This document shows, piece after piece, positions 1 to 7,728 of a stretch of 31,850 bases of DNA. Position numbers and translations under genes: made by a program. The first letter of the stretch is position 1, and each line of letters starts with the position of its first letter. This DNA comes from Caldifarciminota bacterium UBA5631 (GTDB lineage: Bacteria; Hydrothermota; Hydrothermia; UBA1063), in NCBI GenBank assembly GCA_002421425.1, contig DIJZ01000011.1:80429-112278 (forward strand). The letters run 5' to 3'. The notes beneath the pieces are model-generated. The model searched no databases. It saw only the letters and a list, made by a program, of their open reading frames with translations, and was not told where the DNA came from.

Positions 1-477
1 AAAAATACCCTGAATGAAACTGGCTGTAGTTTCGACAACTACGCCTTCGTTTGGAATTACTTCTACAACCTGTCCATCAATGTAAGCATTGACAGTAATT
101 GGAATTGGTGGCTCTCTGAGTATGACCTGTCCTGTTATGTTTGAGACGCTTTCAATGATCCCGTCTACAGGTGCAGTTACGCTGTTTTTGAACAATCCAA
201 AGAAGCTCTTGGATTCTGCAATGGGCTCACCTTTTCGTACTGAGTCATTTGGTTTCTTTAGCATTACGCCTTCAACTTCCTGAGGGGGAATGGAAAGGAG
301 TCCAGCGACGTTCACAGGCTGGACATTCCCGGGAAGTTCAGTGCGGGCGACTATGGTTTCGGCGGTTACTCTCTCTCCAGCTTTAGCTACCACCTCGCCT
401 GGTAAGGGTAAGCGCCTCTCTTTTCTAAGAATTGTTTTTTTGGTTACTTTCAAACCCGGCGTATATGCGTGTGCCAT
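1..477 (-). CDS. Conserved barrel-sandwich (biotinyl/lipoyl-like) protein, partial at left edge
   Basis: The reading frame is open from an ATG at 477 to the window edge, giving the first 159 residues with no stop. A strong AGGAGG lies 5 nt upstream, and the TAG stop of the upstream DUF2723 gene is part of that Shine-Dalgarno, so the two genes are translationally coupled. The visible protein is rich in Val, Gly and Pro and carries turns of the type PGEVVAKAGERVTAETIVA and SVTAPVDGIIESVS, which resemble the barrel-sandwich hybrid folds of biotinyl/lipoyl carriers and RnfC-like proteins. No biotinylation-type MKM motif is seen. There is no signal peptide or membrane segment, so it is probably cytoplasmic. 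I do not know a function; the fold assignment is inference from motif rhythm, and the coding frame itself is near certain. Confidence 0.85.
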   Translation of the reverse strand, partial: MAHAYTPGLKVTKKTILRKERRLPLPGEVVAKAGERVTAETIVARTELPGNVQPVNVAGLLSIPPQEVEGVMLKKPNDSVRKGEPIAESKSFFGLFKNSVTAPVDGIIESVSNITGQVILREPPIPITVNAYIDGQVVEVIPNEGVVVETTASFIQGIF

Positions 478-486
478 CGTTACCTC

Positions 487-3315
487 CTAAAAAATCTTTT
501 TATAAATTTCGTTTGCCCAGCGGTTTGTGGAATCAATCCTGAGTATTTCACTGATTGCTTTCTTTGCTTTCTCAGTTTGCCCTGTTTTCAAATAAAGCTC
601 AGCCAGCCCCTGATACGCGTCAGTATCCTGTGGGTTCAGTTGAACGGCCACCTCGAAATTTGAGATGGCTTCGTCAATTTTGCCTAACCCTTGAAGTGCT
701 TTTGCTTTCAGAGTGTAGAACGCGCTAATTTGAACCATTTCGTTTATTTCGTCTGCAATTTCAACGGTTTTTTCGTATTCTCCTATTTTTAGTGAAAGGT
801 CAGCGATCTTGTAATATATGTATGGAATTTCTCTCGTGAGGGCATACTGATCTAGTTTCAGTTGCTTCATGAAAAGCCTCGCGAAATCCCACTCGTCTCT
901 TGCCTCTTTGTACATACCCCTGGATTCATAATAAAGGGCTGTTCTAAAGGTGACACTTGCATAGTTCCGAATCATTCTTTCCTGATTGTCATCCTTATAC
1001 ACTTTTTGATTGAAGACACCGCGGTATCTGAAGGACTCAGTGGGAGGTATTCTTTCCCCATATAGATTAACGTATTCAGCATAAGGCATATTTCCGCGGA
1101 GGAGGAATATAGTCCTTTCAATGTTCATCCCTTCTTTTATTTCCTGTGGCGTTTCCAACTGGCGATTCATAACACGCATTGCCATCCCCTCTAATCTGAG
1201 ATACTTGTTCCACCCTTCGTAGTGTTCAGGCGAGACCGTCATGGAGAAGAATATGGGCATTTTAAAGGTATCTGCTTTTTCGATGACCTCCTTCGCGAAA
1301 GCTTCTTTGCTTGCAAGGTAAATTCTTGGAATTTTTATGTCCACATTTTCAAAATTATACCCCTGAAAGACTTTTGCAGGGTTAAAATTAATGTAATCTG
1401 TCGTCTTATAGCCGGCTGAGGTGGCAATGAGGTCCCTAATCATAAGATCCACGAGATACATTGCCTTCCCATCAAGGGAGAAAAATACTGGCGGGAGCTT
1501 CCAGATGACTGAGTCAGAGAAACTAATAGGTGCTCCCTGATGTTTGATCTGGTAGATGTGCCAGTTAGTATTCAAAAGGCTCATATTTGCGATGATCACA
1601 TTCGTACCGATTCCGAGTACCGTTTGATCAGCCCAGAGAGGGAAGGTGTCGTTGTCTCCATTTGTGAAAAGGATACACTTTTCCTTTGAACCTGGAGAAA
1701 CCAGAAGATTATATGCATAATCCTCTGCAAGGTAGTTCCCATGACGGTCAAGGACAGGGTAAAAGGCATAAATTTGACCAAAAATAGCTCCCGAGGTGAC
1801 AAGGATTCCGAGGGCAGAAGGAATTAAAATTTTCTTTCGAAGATTCTCGTATATTAACCTCAGAATTTCAAATAATCCAAATCCTGCATAGAGCGCAAAG
1901 AAAATGTAAGCACCTGAGTAGAAATAGTCTCTATCCCTCACTTCCGTTGGATTCAGCGCGTTTACAGGTTGCGAAGGCGAATCTTTAAGATTCAGGTAAA
2001 ACAGAAATCCAAGACTTAATATTAGAAAAGTAAATCCCACGAGGGAGAGGGTTTTTCTGTCAGAGGAAATATGTGAAATTATTCCAAAGATTCCAAGGAC
2101 TGTGAGAGGGATCAAGAGATGCTGATATTGCCAGCTGAAGTAGACCCAGTAGTTGCGTAATTGGTCGAAGAATGGGATTTTTCTTGGAAGCATATTCATT
2201 GGTCCGTATTGTTTTCTCGTTAAAACGTCCATAAATGCTCTGAACGTTGAGGGGTCTGCCTCGTTTATGTAGGGATTATGAATTGCGCGTAGAACCATTG
2301 TAATTTCCAGAAGAAATCCAAGAAACATAAACAGAATAGCAATTCCCTTCCAGTCTTTATAAAGTTTTGTTTCTACAAAAAATACAACTCCTATAGCTGC
2401 TGCTGTTCCAATGAGAAGGTAAGGACTTCTTGCAATAAGCCCTGCAATGTATGCAATCCCTACAACAATCCAGATGATTTCATATGGTACCTCAGATGTC
2501 TTAAATTTCTTGAAGGATGTTGTGTATAGATAGTAAATTACCAGTGCTGCTCCAATAATGAGTAATGCAAATCCTAATTTACTTGGTTCATAGGCTAATT
2601 GCAGTGAAGAAAGAAGGAAAAAGGTGATTCCAAGGAGTCCAATGGTTCCTTTGTCTAAATAGAGTTCTTTTTTAACAATGAAGGTGAATAAGAGCATTGC
2701 AGGGAAGAAAGCAAAGGAGGTGAGGTGAAAGCCAATTCCAAGGGTTAATATATATCCAGAAAAAATCAGGTACCTTACTGATGCTGGGTCGTCCTTTTCA
2801 CGATACCACTTTAAGGCCAGCCAGCAAAGCATCACAATTATAAAGTTCGAGGGTGTATATGTTTCTGCCTCAATGGAGTTTTCCCAGTTAACTTTCGCCA
2901 GGGCTGCCATAAAACCAGCAAAAATTCCAGCGATGTGTGCAAGTACTGGTGGAGTTTCCTTAAATATAAATTTAATCAAGTCATACAGAGTAAGATATAC
3001 AAATCCTGCAGTAAGTGCCCCCGTTGCCATTGCAATGAAAGTAATTTTCAGAACGGTGTTGACTGGATAACTTGACGGATGAATTAACTTATAGAGAACA
3101 TCAAGAGGAAGGGGAAGGACGGTCATAAATCTTCCAAGTAGGACGTAGAGGGGAGTGCCAGGGGGGTGAGGTACACCGAATATTGCAGAGCACGCAAGAA
3201 ACTCACCCACATCCCAGAATACGATAGTCGGGGATGTCGTAATAAAGAATATGAAAAAAGCAATAATACTAACAAGTGAAAATATTATCCACTTAAGCCT
3301 TCCCTCATTTGACAT
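487..3315 (-). CDS. DUF2723 family membrane glycosyltransferase (protein O-mannosyltransferase-like) with C-terminal TPR
   Basis: This 942-residue polytopic protein has about 12 hydrophobic segments over residues 10-515, then a soluble region. The early loop FWDVGEFLACSAIFGVPHPP (33-52) with conserved Asp-Glu and HPPGTPLY is the hallmark of DUF2723, a GT-C-like family related to protein O-mannosyltransferases. EVRDRDYFYSGAY (458-470) and the soluble-domain signature ILFTNGDNDTFPLW (548-561) are also typical. Residues of roughly 860-935 form TPR units ending near DAYQGLAELYLKTGQTEKAK. It probably transfers a lipid-linked sugar to a substrate on the outside of the inner membrane; the acceptor is unknown. 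The ATG start at 3315 has GGAGG 7 nt upstream and a good promoter (3339-3367). It is first in an operon with the barrel-sandwich gene. Confidence 0.9.
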   Translation of the reverse strand: MSNEGRLKWIIFSLVSIIAFFIFFITTSPTIVFWDVGEFLACSAIFGVPHPPGTPLYVLLGRFMTVLPLPLDVLYKLIHPSSYPVNTVLKITFIAMATGALTAGFVYLTLYDLIKFIFKETPPVLAHIAGIFAGFMAALAKVNWENSIEAETYTPSNFIIVMLCWLALKWYREKDDPASVRYLIFSGYILTLGIGFHLTSFAFFPAMLLFTFIVKKELYLDKGTIGLLGITFFLLSSLQLAYEPSKLGFALLIIGAALVIYYLYTTSFKKFKTSEVPYEIIWIVVGIAYIAGLIARSPYLLIGTAAAIGVVFFVETKLYKDWKGIAILFMFLGFLLEITMVLRAIHNPYINEADPSTFRAFMDVLTRKQYGPMNMLPRKIPFFDQLRNYWVYFSWQYQHLLIPLTVLGIFGIISHISSDRKTLSLVGFTFLILSLGFLFYLNLKDSPSQPVNALNPTEVRDRDYFYSGAYIFFALYAGFGLFEILRLIYENLRKKILIPSALGILVTSGAIFGQIYAFYPVLDRHGNYLAEDYAYNLLVSPGSKEKCILFTNGDNDTFPLWADQTVLGIGTNVIIANMSLLNTNWHIYQIKHQGAPISFSDSVIWKLPPVFFSLDGKAMYLVDLMIRDLIATSAGYKTTDYINFNPAKVFQGYNFENVDIKIPRIYLASKEAFAKEVIEKADTFKMPIFFSMTVSPEHYEGWNKYLRLEGMAMRVMNRQLETPQEIKEGMNIERTIFLLRGNMPYAEYVNLYGERIPPTESFRYRGVFNQKVYKDDNQERMIRNYASVTFRTALYYESRGMYKEARDEWDFARLFMKQLKLDQYALTREIPYIYYKIADLSLKIGEYEKTVEIADEINEMVQISAFYTLKAKALQGLGKIDEAISNFEVAVQLNPQDTDAYQGLAELYLKTGQTEKAKKAISEILRIDSTNRWANEIYKKIF

Positions 3316-3338
3316 AACTAACCTCCAAGTTGTTTAAA

Positions 3339-3367
3339 ATTATAGTTTTAATGGCTTATTCAGTCAA
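3339..3367 (-). promoter_or_regulatory. Promoter for the DUF2723 operon
   Basis: Read on the minus strand, TTGACT (3362-3367) and TATAAT (3339-3344) are separated by 17 nt, close to the sigma-70-type consensus. The predicted start is near 3332, leaving a leader of about 17 nt that contains GGAGG before the ATG at 3315. Confidence 0.75.
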
Positions 3368-3376
3368 TTTATTGAC
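3363..3376. promoter_or_regulatory. Palindrome GTCAAT-TT-ATTGAC between divergent promoters (candidate operator)
   Basis: This is a perfect 6-bp inverted repeat with a 2-nt spacer. It overlaps the -35 element of the DUF2723 promoter and lies 7 nt upstream of the -35 of the divergent sensor gene. The position suits a regulator acting on both genes. The regulator is unknown, and a chance palindrome in AT-rich promoter DNA is possible. Confidence 0.35.
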
Positions 3377-3383
3377 AGCAGTC

Positions 3384-3412
3384 TTGATAAATCATTATTC
3401 AGTTATTATAAT
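3384..3412 (+). promoter_or_regulatory. Promoter of the GGDEF-like gene, predicted leaderless transcript
   Basis: TTGATA (3384-3389), 17 nt, then TATAAT (3407-3412). If the last base of the -10 is position -7, the first transcribed base is 3419, which is the A of the start codon. No Shine-Dalgarno precedes that ATG, as expected for a leaderless mRNA. Confidence 0.75.
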
Positions 3413-3418
3413 TTCTTT

Positions 3419-4678
3419 ATGTTCGAGAGAGACCTTTACAAATCCGCGTTTGGAGCAAATCCCCTTCCCATGGTCTTAACGGACTTTAATGGGAATATTC
3501 TTGACGCTTCAATTGGTTTTGCACTTCTGTATGAAGTTCAAAGGGAAGATCTGATGGGATTGAATTTGAAAGAGATTATGCAGGTGGAGATAGCTGAGGA
3601 TCTTGACGTAGAGGCAAACGTTAAAGGAGAGTTTTACAGAGTTCGATCTCAGAAGTACGATGTGGATGGATTCGAGTTTTTTGTTTTTTCCTTTGATAAA
3701 ATCGAGCAACTCAGGCAGAGTTCAATATCTTCGGTTCTGGTGCACATTAGAGATCTGCTGGAAATTTCAATAAAAGTTGCATCATTTCCGGAGTTTATTG
3801 CGTCTTCGTTTCCTGTTTTGCAGGAGATGTTTGGTGCTTCCTGTATAATGCTACTTAGAAGGAGTAAGAGTAATCTTTCCAGGTTCTACATAGTCTACGG
3901 CACCGGGGACAGTTATAAAGAATTCCGTGACAAACTTCAGATACTTGTACAGTCTGAATCAATGATAAATGTAGGGATGCCTATAATTACGTCTGGGAAT
4001 GTTGAGAGGTGGGGGAGTCTTGATGATTTCATAAGATTAACGGGTTTTTCTTCGGGTTGGATTGTGCCCTTTGGATTTGAAGAGGACCTGGTGGATTCAC
4101 TCGGGATTATATTGTTTGAAACCGAAAAAGAGCCTGACCCTGAAGAATATAATCTTCTTGTGTTCCTTTCTTATTATTACTCTCTTGTTTATCAGAAGAC
4201 CGAATTCAAAAAAGAATTCGAAGCATTGTCGTATAAGGATCTTGTCAGCCAGACCTATAGTGAAGCATTAGTGAAGGAACTTATTACAATGGAATGCGAA
4301 CAGGCAAAAAGGTATGAGTTTCCGTTTTCAGTTATGATGATAAGGGTTGAAAACTACGATAAGCTTGCGAATATCTATGGAACCTCTTCTGCGGAGAATT
4401 CTATGCAAAATATTGCAAAGACACTGCAGCAGAATTTGCGGAGATCAGACATTGTGGGTCGATATTCGAAAAATGCTTTTGTTGTGCTACTGCCTTTTAC
4501 GAACTCATCAGGCACAGAAATTGTTTTATCGAGAACTGTGGAGGTTCTGAAAAGCAGTGCCTTCCCTCCGTGCAGAAATATCAGATTTTCTTTCAGTATA
4601 ACAAGTTATACAAAGGGGGACCAGGGCTTTCAGGACATTATCGATCGTCTGATCGAACTATTAAAACCCCTTATTTAA
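3419..4678 (+). CDS. PAS/GAF sensor protein with degenerate GGDEF domain
   Basis: This 419-residue soluble protein has an N-terminal PAS-like domain (about 1-75, with NPLPMVLTDFNGNILDAS), a GAF-like middle (about 115-260) and a C-terminal domain (about 265-415) that follows the GGDEF diguanylate-cyclase pattern. The fold landmarks persist: a DxLTxLYN-like start (SYKDLVSQTYSEAL), the helix after NYDKLANIYG, and GRYSKNAFVVLLP. The signature GGDEF is replaced by SKNAF, and the metal-binding Asp of the first strand is replaced (MMIRVENYD where active enzymes have a DxDxF-type stretch). Catalysis of c-di-GMP synthesis is therefore unlikely; a regulatory or ligand-sensing role is inferred. No RBS is present; the promoter predicts a leaderless start exactly at this ATG. 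Confidence 0.82.
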   Translation: MFERDLYKSAFGANPLPMVLTDFNGNILDASIGFALLYEVQREDLMGLNLKEIMQVEIAEDLDVEANVKGEFYRVRSQKYDVDGFEFFVFSFDKIEQLRQSSISSVLVHIRDLLEISIKVASFPEFIASSFPVLQEMFGASCIMLLRRSKSNLSRFYIVYGTGDSYKEFRDKLQILVQSESMINVGMPIITSGNVERWGSLDDFIRLTGFSSGWIVPFGFEEDLVDSLGIILFETEKEPDPEEYNLLVFLSYYYSLVYQKTEFKKEFEALSYKDLVSQTYSEALVKELITMECEQAKRYEFPFSVMMIRVENYDKLANIYGTSSAENSMQNIAKTLQQNLRRSDIVGRYSKNAFVVLLPFTNSSGTEIVLSRTVEVLKSSAFPPCRNIRFSFSITSYTKGDQGFQDIIDRLIELLKPLI

Positions 4679-4688
4679 CGCAACTCGT

Positions 4689-4717
4689 TTGTTAATTTGA
4701 AGTCCCTGATATAAAAT
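4689..4717 (+). promoter_or_regulatory. Promoter of the M24 peptidase gene, predicted leaderless transcript
   Basis: TTGTTA (4689-4694), 17 nt, TAAAAT (4712-4717). The predicted first transcribed base is 4724, exactly the A of the ATG. No Shine-Dalgarno lies before the ATG. The promoter sits in the 45-nt gap after the sensor gene's stop codon. Confidence 0.7.
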
Positions 4718-4723
4718 AATTTT

Positions 4724-5929
4724 ATGAATATCGAATATCTTAATTCTTTGATGGAAAAGTATGACGTTGATTGGATTGTGGTTGAAGGTGGAAAGTCCTC
4801 CACATCCCTCTTTTACCTGACTCGCGGTGCCCAGATAGGATCCGGAACTTTCATCAAGTCCAGGGAAGGTAATCCAATTATTGTGCACGCTGATATGGAG
4901 CGCGACAACGTACAGCATCTTATTGAGTACCAAAAAATACCATACTCGTCTTTGAATCTGAAGGAAATTAATTCAATTAAAGACCCGGTGGAGAGGGGCT
5001 TTGCTTTTTATAAGAAGCTCATTGAGACTTTCGGAATTAAAGGAAGGGTTTACTTTTCTGCCTCCAGATTCAGTAATGTGTTGCTAGAAGTTTTTAGGAG
5101 GATTTCTCAAGAGATTAAGGGACTGGAATTTCCTCCGCTAAAGGATGATATTGTCTATATGGCAAGGAGAAGAAAGACCGCAGAAGAAATTCAGAGGCTA
5201 AAGTCTGTGGCAGATAGGACCCAGGAAGCGTTTCTCCTTCTCATAGACCATTTGAAGGCTTTAAAAAGGGCTGATGGCATTTTGAAGGACGGCGAAAAAC
5301 CTTTTACTATAGGGATGGCAAGATCTTTTCTAAGACGCGAATTTATAAGTAAGGGCCTTCTGGACTTCGATGGTATGATTATTGCACAGGGAAGAGATGG
5401 AGGTGTTCCGCATAATCAGGGGAATGATAATGAGCCAATCAGGGTAGGAGTTCCAATTGTTTTCGATATTTTCCCTTGTGAATATGGAGGAGGTTTCTTT
5501 TTCGATATGACGAGAACTTACACCTTTGGTGAGCCTGTGCGCGAAGTTTATGAAGCGTATGAACAGGTCAGATACATTCAGGAAAAAGCAGTATCGGAAG
5601 CTAAGGAAGGCAAAGTATGTAAAGATCTTGAAGAACTAGTACTTGACTACTATGAGAAAAATGGTCATCAGACTCTCAGGGTAAATCCGCAAACACAAGA
5701 AGGGTATGTCCACAGTCTTGGTCACGGTGTGGGTCTTGATGTCCACGAGCTCCCTGTTATTAATTTAAACTCTGAACATGTACTTGAACGGGGAGACGTT
5801 TTCACAATAGAGCCTGGTCTCTATTACCCTTCTAAGGGTTTTGGAATTAGAATTGAAGACACTCTCTATATAGACGAAAATGGTAAGACCAAGAACCTTA
5901 CCTTCGTCCCCAAGGATCTTGTGTTATAA
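4724..5929 (+). CDS. M24 family aminopeptidase (Xaa-Pro aminopeptidase/prolidase type)
   Basis: The 401-residue protein has an N-terminal creatinase-like domain (about 1-150) and a C-terminal pita-bread metallopeptidase domain (about 155-395). The five dinuclear-metal ligands of family M24 are all visible: Asp248 (IVFDIF), Asp261 (FFFDMTRTYTFG), His334 (SLGHGVGLDVHE), Glu363 (FTIEPGLY) and Glu378 (GIRIEDT). His230 (VPHNQG) matches the substrate-site His. It should remove N-terminal residues preceding proline, or cleave X-Pro dipeptides, in the cytoplasm; the exact specificity cannot be read. The gene appears to be leaderless. The PEPCK-like gene follows after 11 nt and has its own AGGAGG, so the two are probably one transcript. 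Confidence 0.92.
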   Translation: MNIEYLNSLMEKYDVDWIVVEGGKSSTSLFYLTRGAQIGSGTFIKSREGNPIIVHADMERDNVQHLIEYQKIPYSSLNLKEINSIKDPVERGFAFYKKLIETFGIKGRVYFSASRFSNVLLEVFRRISQEIKGLEFPPLKDDIVYMARRRKTAEEIQRLKSVADRTQEAFLLLIDHLKALKRADGILKDGEKPFTIGMARSFLRREFISKGLLDFDGMIIAQGRDGGVPHNQGNDNEPIRVGVPIVFDIFPCEYGGGFFFDMTRTYTFGEPVREVYEAYEQVRYIQEKAVSEAKEGKVCKDLEELVLDYYEKNGHQTLRVNPQTQEGYVHSLGHGVGLDVHELPVINLNSEHVLERGDVFTIEPGLYYPSKGFGIRIEDTLYIDENGKTKNLTFVPKDLVL

Positions 5930-5940
5930 AGGAGGCAAAG

Positions 5941-7728
5941 ATGTTGCTGCGCACAACAATTGCGAAGCAGACAAAACCATACAATGTTGAGTACAAAGTA
6001 AACCCAACACAGAAGGAGCTGAGGGAGCTCGCTTTGCAGAGCATAAAAACGTGCGTTGTTTCTGCATATGGAAATATAAATAGAATCACACTACGAAAAG
6101 CCAGAATGGAGAAGTACACATACATTATTGCGGAAAAAGGAGAAGAGGATAAATACTCCTCAAAAATAATGACTCCTGATGAGGCAGAAAAGTATCTGAA
6201 GATTCAAAAAGATTTTATTGAAAAGAAAGGGACTCTGATTGAAATTCAGGGATATTACGGAATTGGGAATGCTGCAGTGCCAATTCAGGCGTTCTACACC
6301 CTCGATGCTGCTAACGTTGCAGGGATGCAGCAAATAATGATGTTTTCGAGAGAGGAAGTTGAAGGTCCGGACTGGAACAAAAGGGACTTCAAGCCTTTAT
6401 TCAAGATTGTATTTTCACCAGGTCTGGTGCTGGATGATCTTCCTGGAAAGATGGCGATAATTGTTGATCTTGAAAACTATGTAACTTACGTTATGAATTC
6501 CGACTACTTTGGGGAGACGAAGAAAGGTATCCTGCGTATGCTTAATCACTATTTCTATTTTAGGGGCGGTCTTGTATTACATGCTGGAGCAAAGTCAGTA
6601 AGGGTTCAAGGTGTGGATTACGCTGTTGCGATTCTTGGCCTTTCTGGTACAGGAAAGACGACGACAACCTTCGCAAAGCACGGGGAGCTTTCAAAGCCAA
6701 TTCAAGACGATATGATTACTTTGTGGCCCGATGGAACTTACACTGTTACTGAAAATGGGTGCTTTGCCAAGACTTTTGGACTAACGGAGAAGACTGAGCC
6801 GGTTATTTATCGAGGTACTCTGGATCCATCTGCATGGGTTGAGAATGTATATATGAATCCTGACGGAACTTATGATTTTTCAAAAGAGGCTTTGACTCCT
6901 GATGAGGTCAAACGTTACAGAGAGATCTTCCTCCTCACCGGAAGCGATCAAGCTCATGTAGATGATTATATCAGTGGGAAAGTAAGGCTTGAAGATGTGG
7001 TTGATGAGTATGGGACTCCGAAGGATGGATGGGATTTTGTTGTATGGACACAAAATGGAAGATCGATAATTCCTCTGAAAGCTATAGAAAATGTGGCTGA
7101 TCTGCATAATCTGCCGCCTCTTAAGTACATTGGTATCCTTAACCGTGATGAGGGGTTTGATGCTGCGACTCCAGGCATTGTTTTGTTTGCAAGTGCTGCG
7201 CAGGCCGCGGGATATTTTATGCTCGGTGAAACCTCAAAGACCTCTGCTGCGGGCAAGGAACGCGGTAAGACCCGTTCGCCCTTTACGCAGCCCTTTTTCC
7301 CATTGAATCACCGACTTCAGGCAGAAAGATTTCAGGAACTTATGAAAGGGAACCAGGGAATTATTACGTGGATGATGAATACAGGTTTTGTAGGAGGAGA
7401 CCAGCTTGACGAGAGAAAGGGTAGGGCACTGAAGGTAAAGATATCACACTCGACAGCGATGCTGGAAGCGCTCTTCCGTAATGAGGTTAAGTGGACTGTA
7501 GATCCTGATTTTGGGTATCTTGTTGTTGACGTACAAGCTTCCGAAAATAAGCCGCTCCTTGAGAAGGTTCCACCAGAGATTTTACAACCGCGGATTCTTT
7601 ACGAAAGACAGGGCAGACTTGCAGAATATCGTGAATGGGTCTCAAGGATTAAAAAGGAAAGAGAAGAATTTCTGAGGAAGTATAACGTTAGGGAGGAAAT
7701 CGTAAAGGCTATATTGAACGTCCAGTAA
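5941..7728 (+). CDS. pckA: Divergent ATP-type phosphoenolpyruvate carboxykinase-like protein
   Basis: The 595-residue protein (usual ATP-PEPCK about 530-540) has the PEPCK fold landmarks. YFGETKKG (189-196) matches the WYGGEMKKG strand of E. coli PckA. His214 (LVLHAGAK), P-loop GLSGTGKTT (233-241), kinase-2-like IQDDMIT with Asp256-Asp257, and GCFAKTFGL with Lys277 follow in order. These supply the metal and ATP site. However, the stretch aligning with E. coli VSRLTAD (Arg333) reads PGIVLFASA, and the one aligning with SIKDTRAII (Arg449) reads KVKISHSTAML, so two substrate or nucleotide arginines appear lost. AGGAGG precedes the ATG by 5 nt. It could be a true PEPCK of a divergent clade or a PEPCK-fold kinase of another substrate. 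The name reflects family, not proven activity. Confidence 0.8.
   Translation: MLLRTTIAKQTKPYNVEYKVNPTQKELRELALQSIKTCVVSAYGNINRITLRKARMEKYTYIIAEKGEEDKYSSKIMTPDEAEKYLKIQKDFIEKKGTLIEIQGYYGIGNAAVPIQAFYTLDAANVAGMQQIMMFSREEVEGPDWNKRDFKPLFKIVFSPGLVLDDLPGKMAIIVDLENYVTYVMNSDYFGETKKGILRMLNHYFYFRGGLVLHAGAKSVRVQGVDYAVAILGLSGTGKTTTTFAKHGELSKPIQDDMITLWPDGTYTVTENGCFAKTFGLTEKTEPVIYRGTLDPSAWVENVYMNPDGTYDFSKEALTPDEVKRYREIFLLTGSDQAHVDDYISGKVRLEDVVDEYGTPKDGWDFVVWTQNGRSIIPLKAIENVADLHNLPPLKYIGILNRDEGFDAATPGIVLFASAAQAAGYFMLGETSKTSAAGKERGKTRSPFTQPFFPLNHRLQAERFQELMKGNQGIITWMMNTGFVGGDQLDERKGRALKVKISHSTAMLEALFRNEVKWTVDPDFGYLVVDVQASENKPLLEKVPPEILQPRILYERQGRLAEYREWVSRIKKEREEFLRKYNVREEIVKAILNVQ

Noticed and set aside
3372..3377. 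TTGACA, a perfect -35 hexamer, as part of the sensor-gene promoter
   Set aside because: It is 29 nt from the TATAAT at 3407. TTGATA at 3384 has the correct 17-nt spacing; TTGACA is better explained as half of the palindrome.
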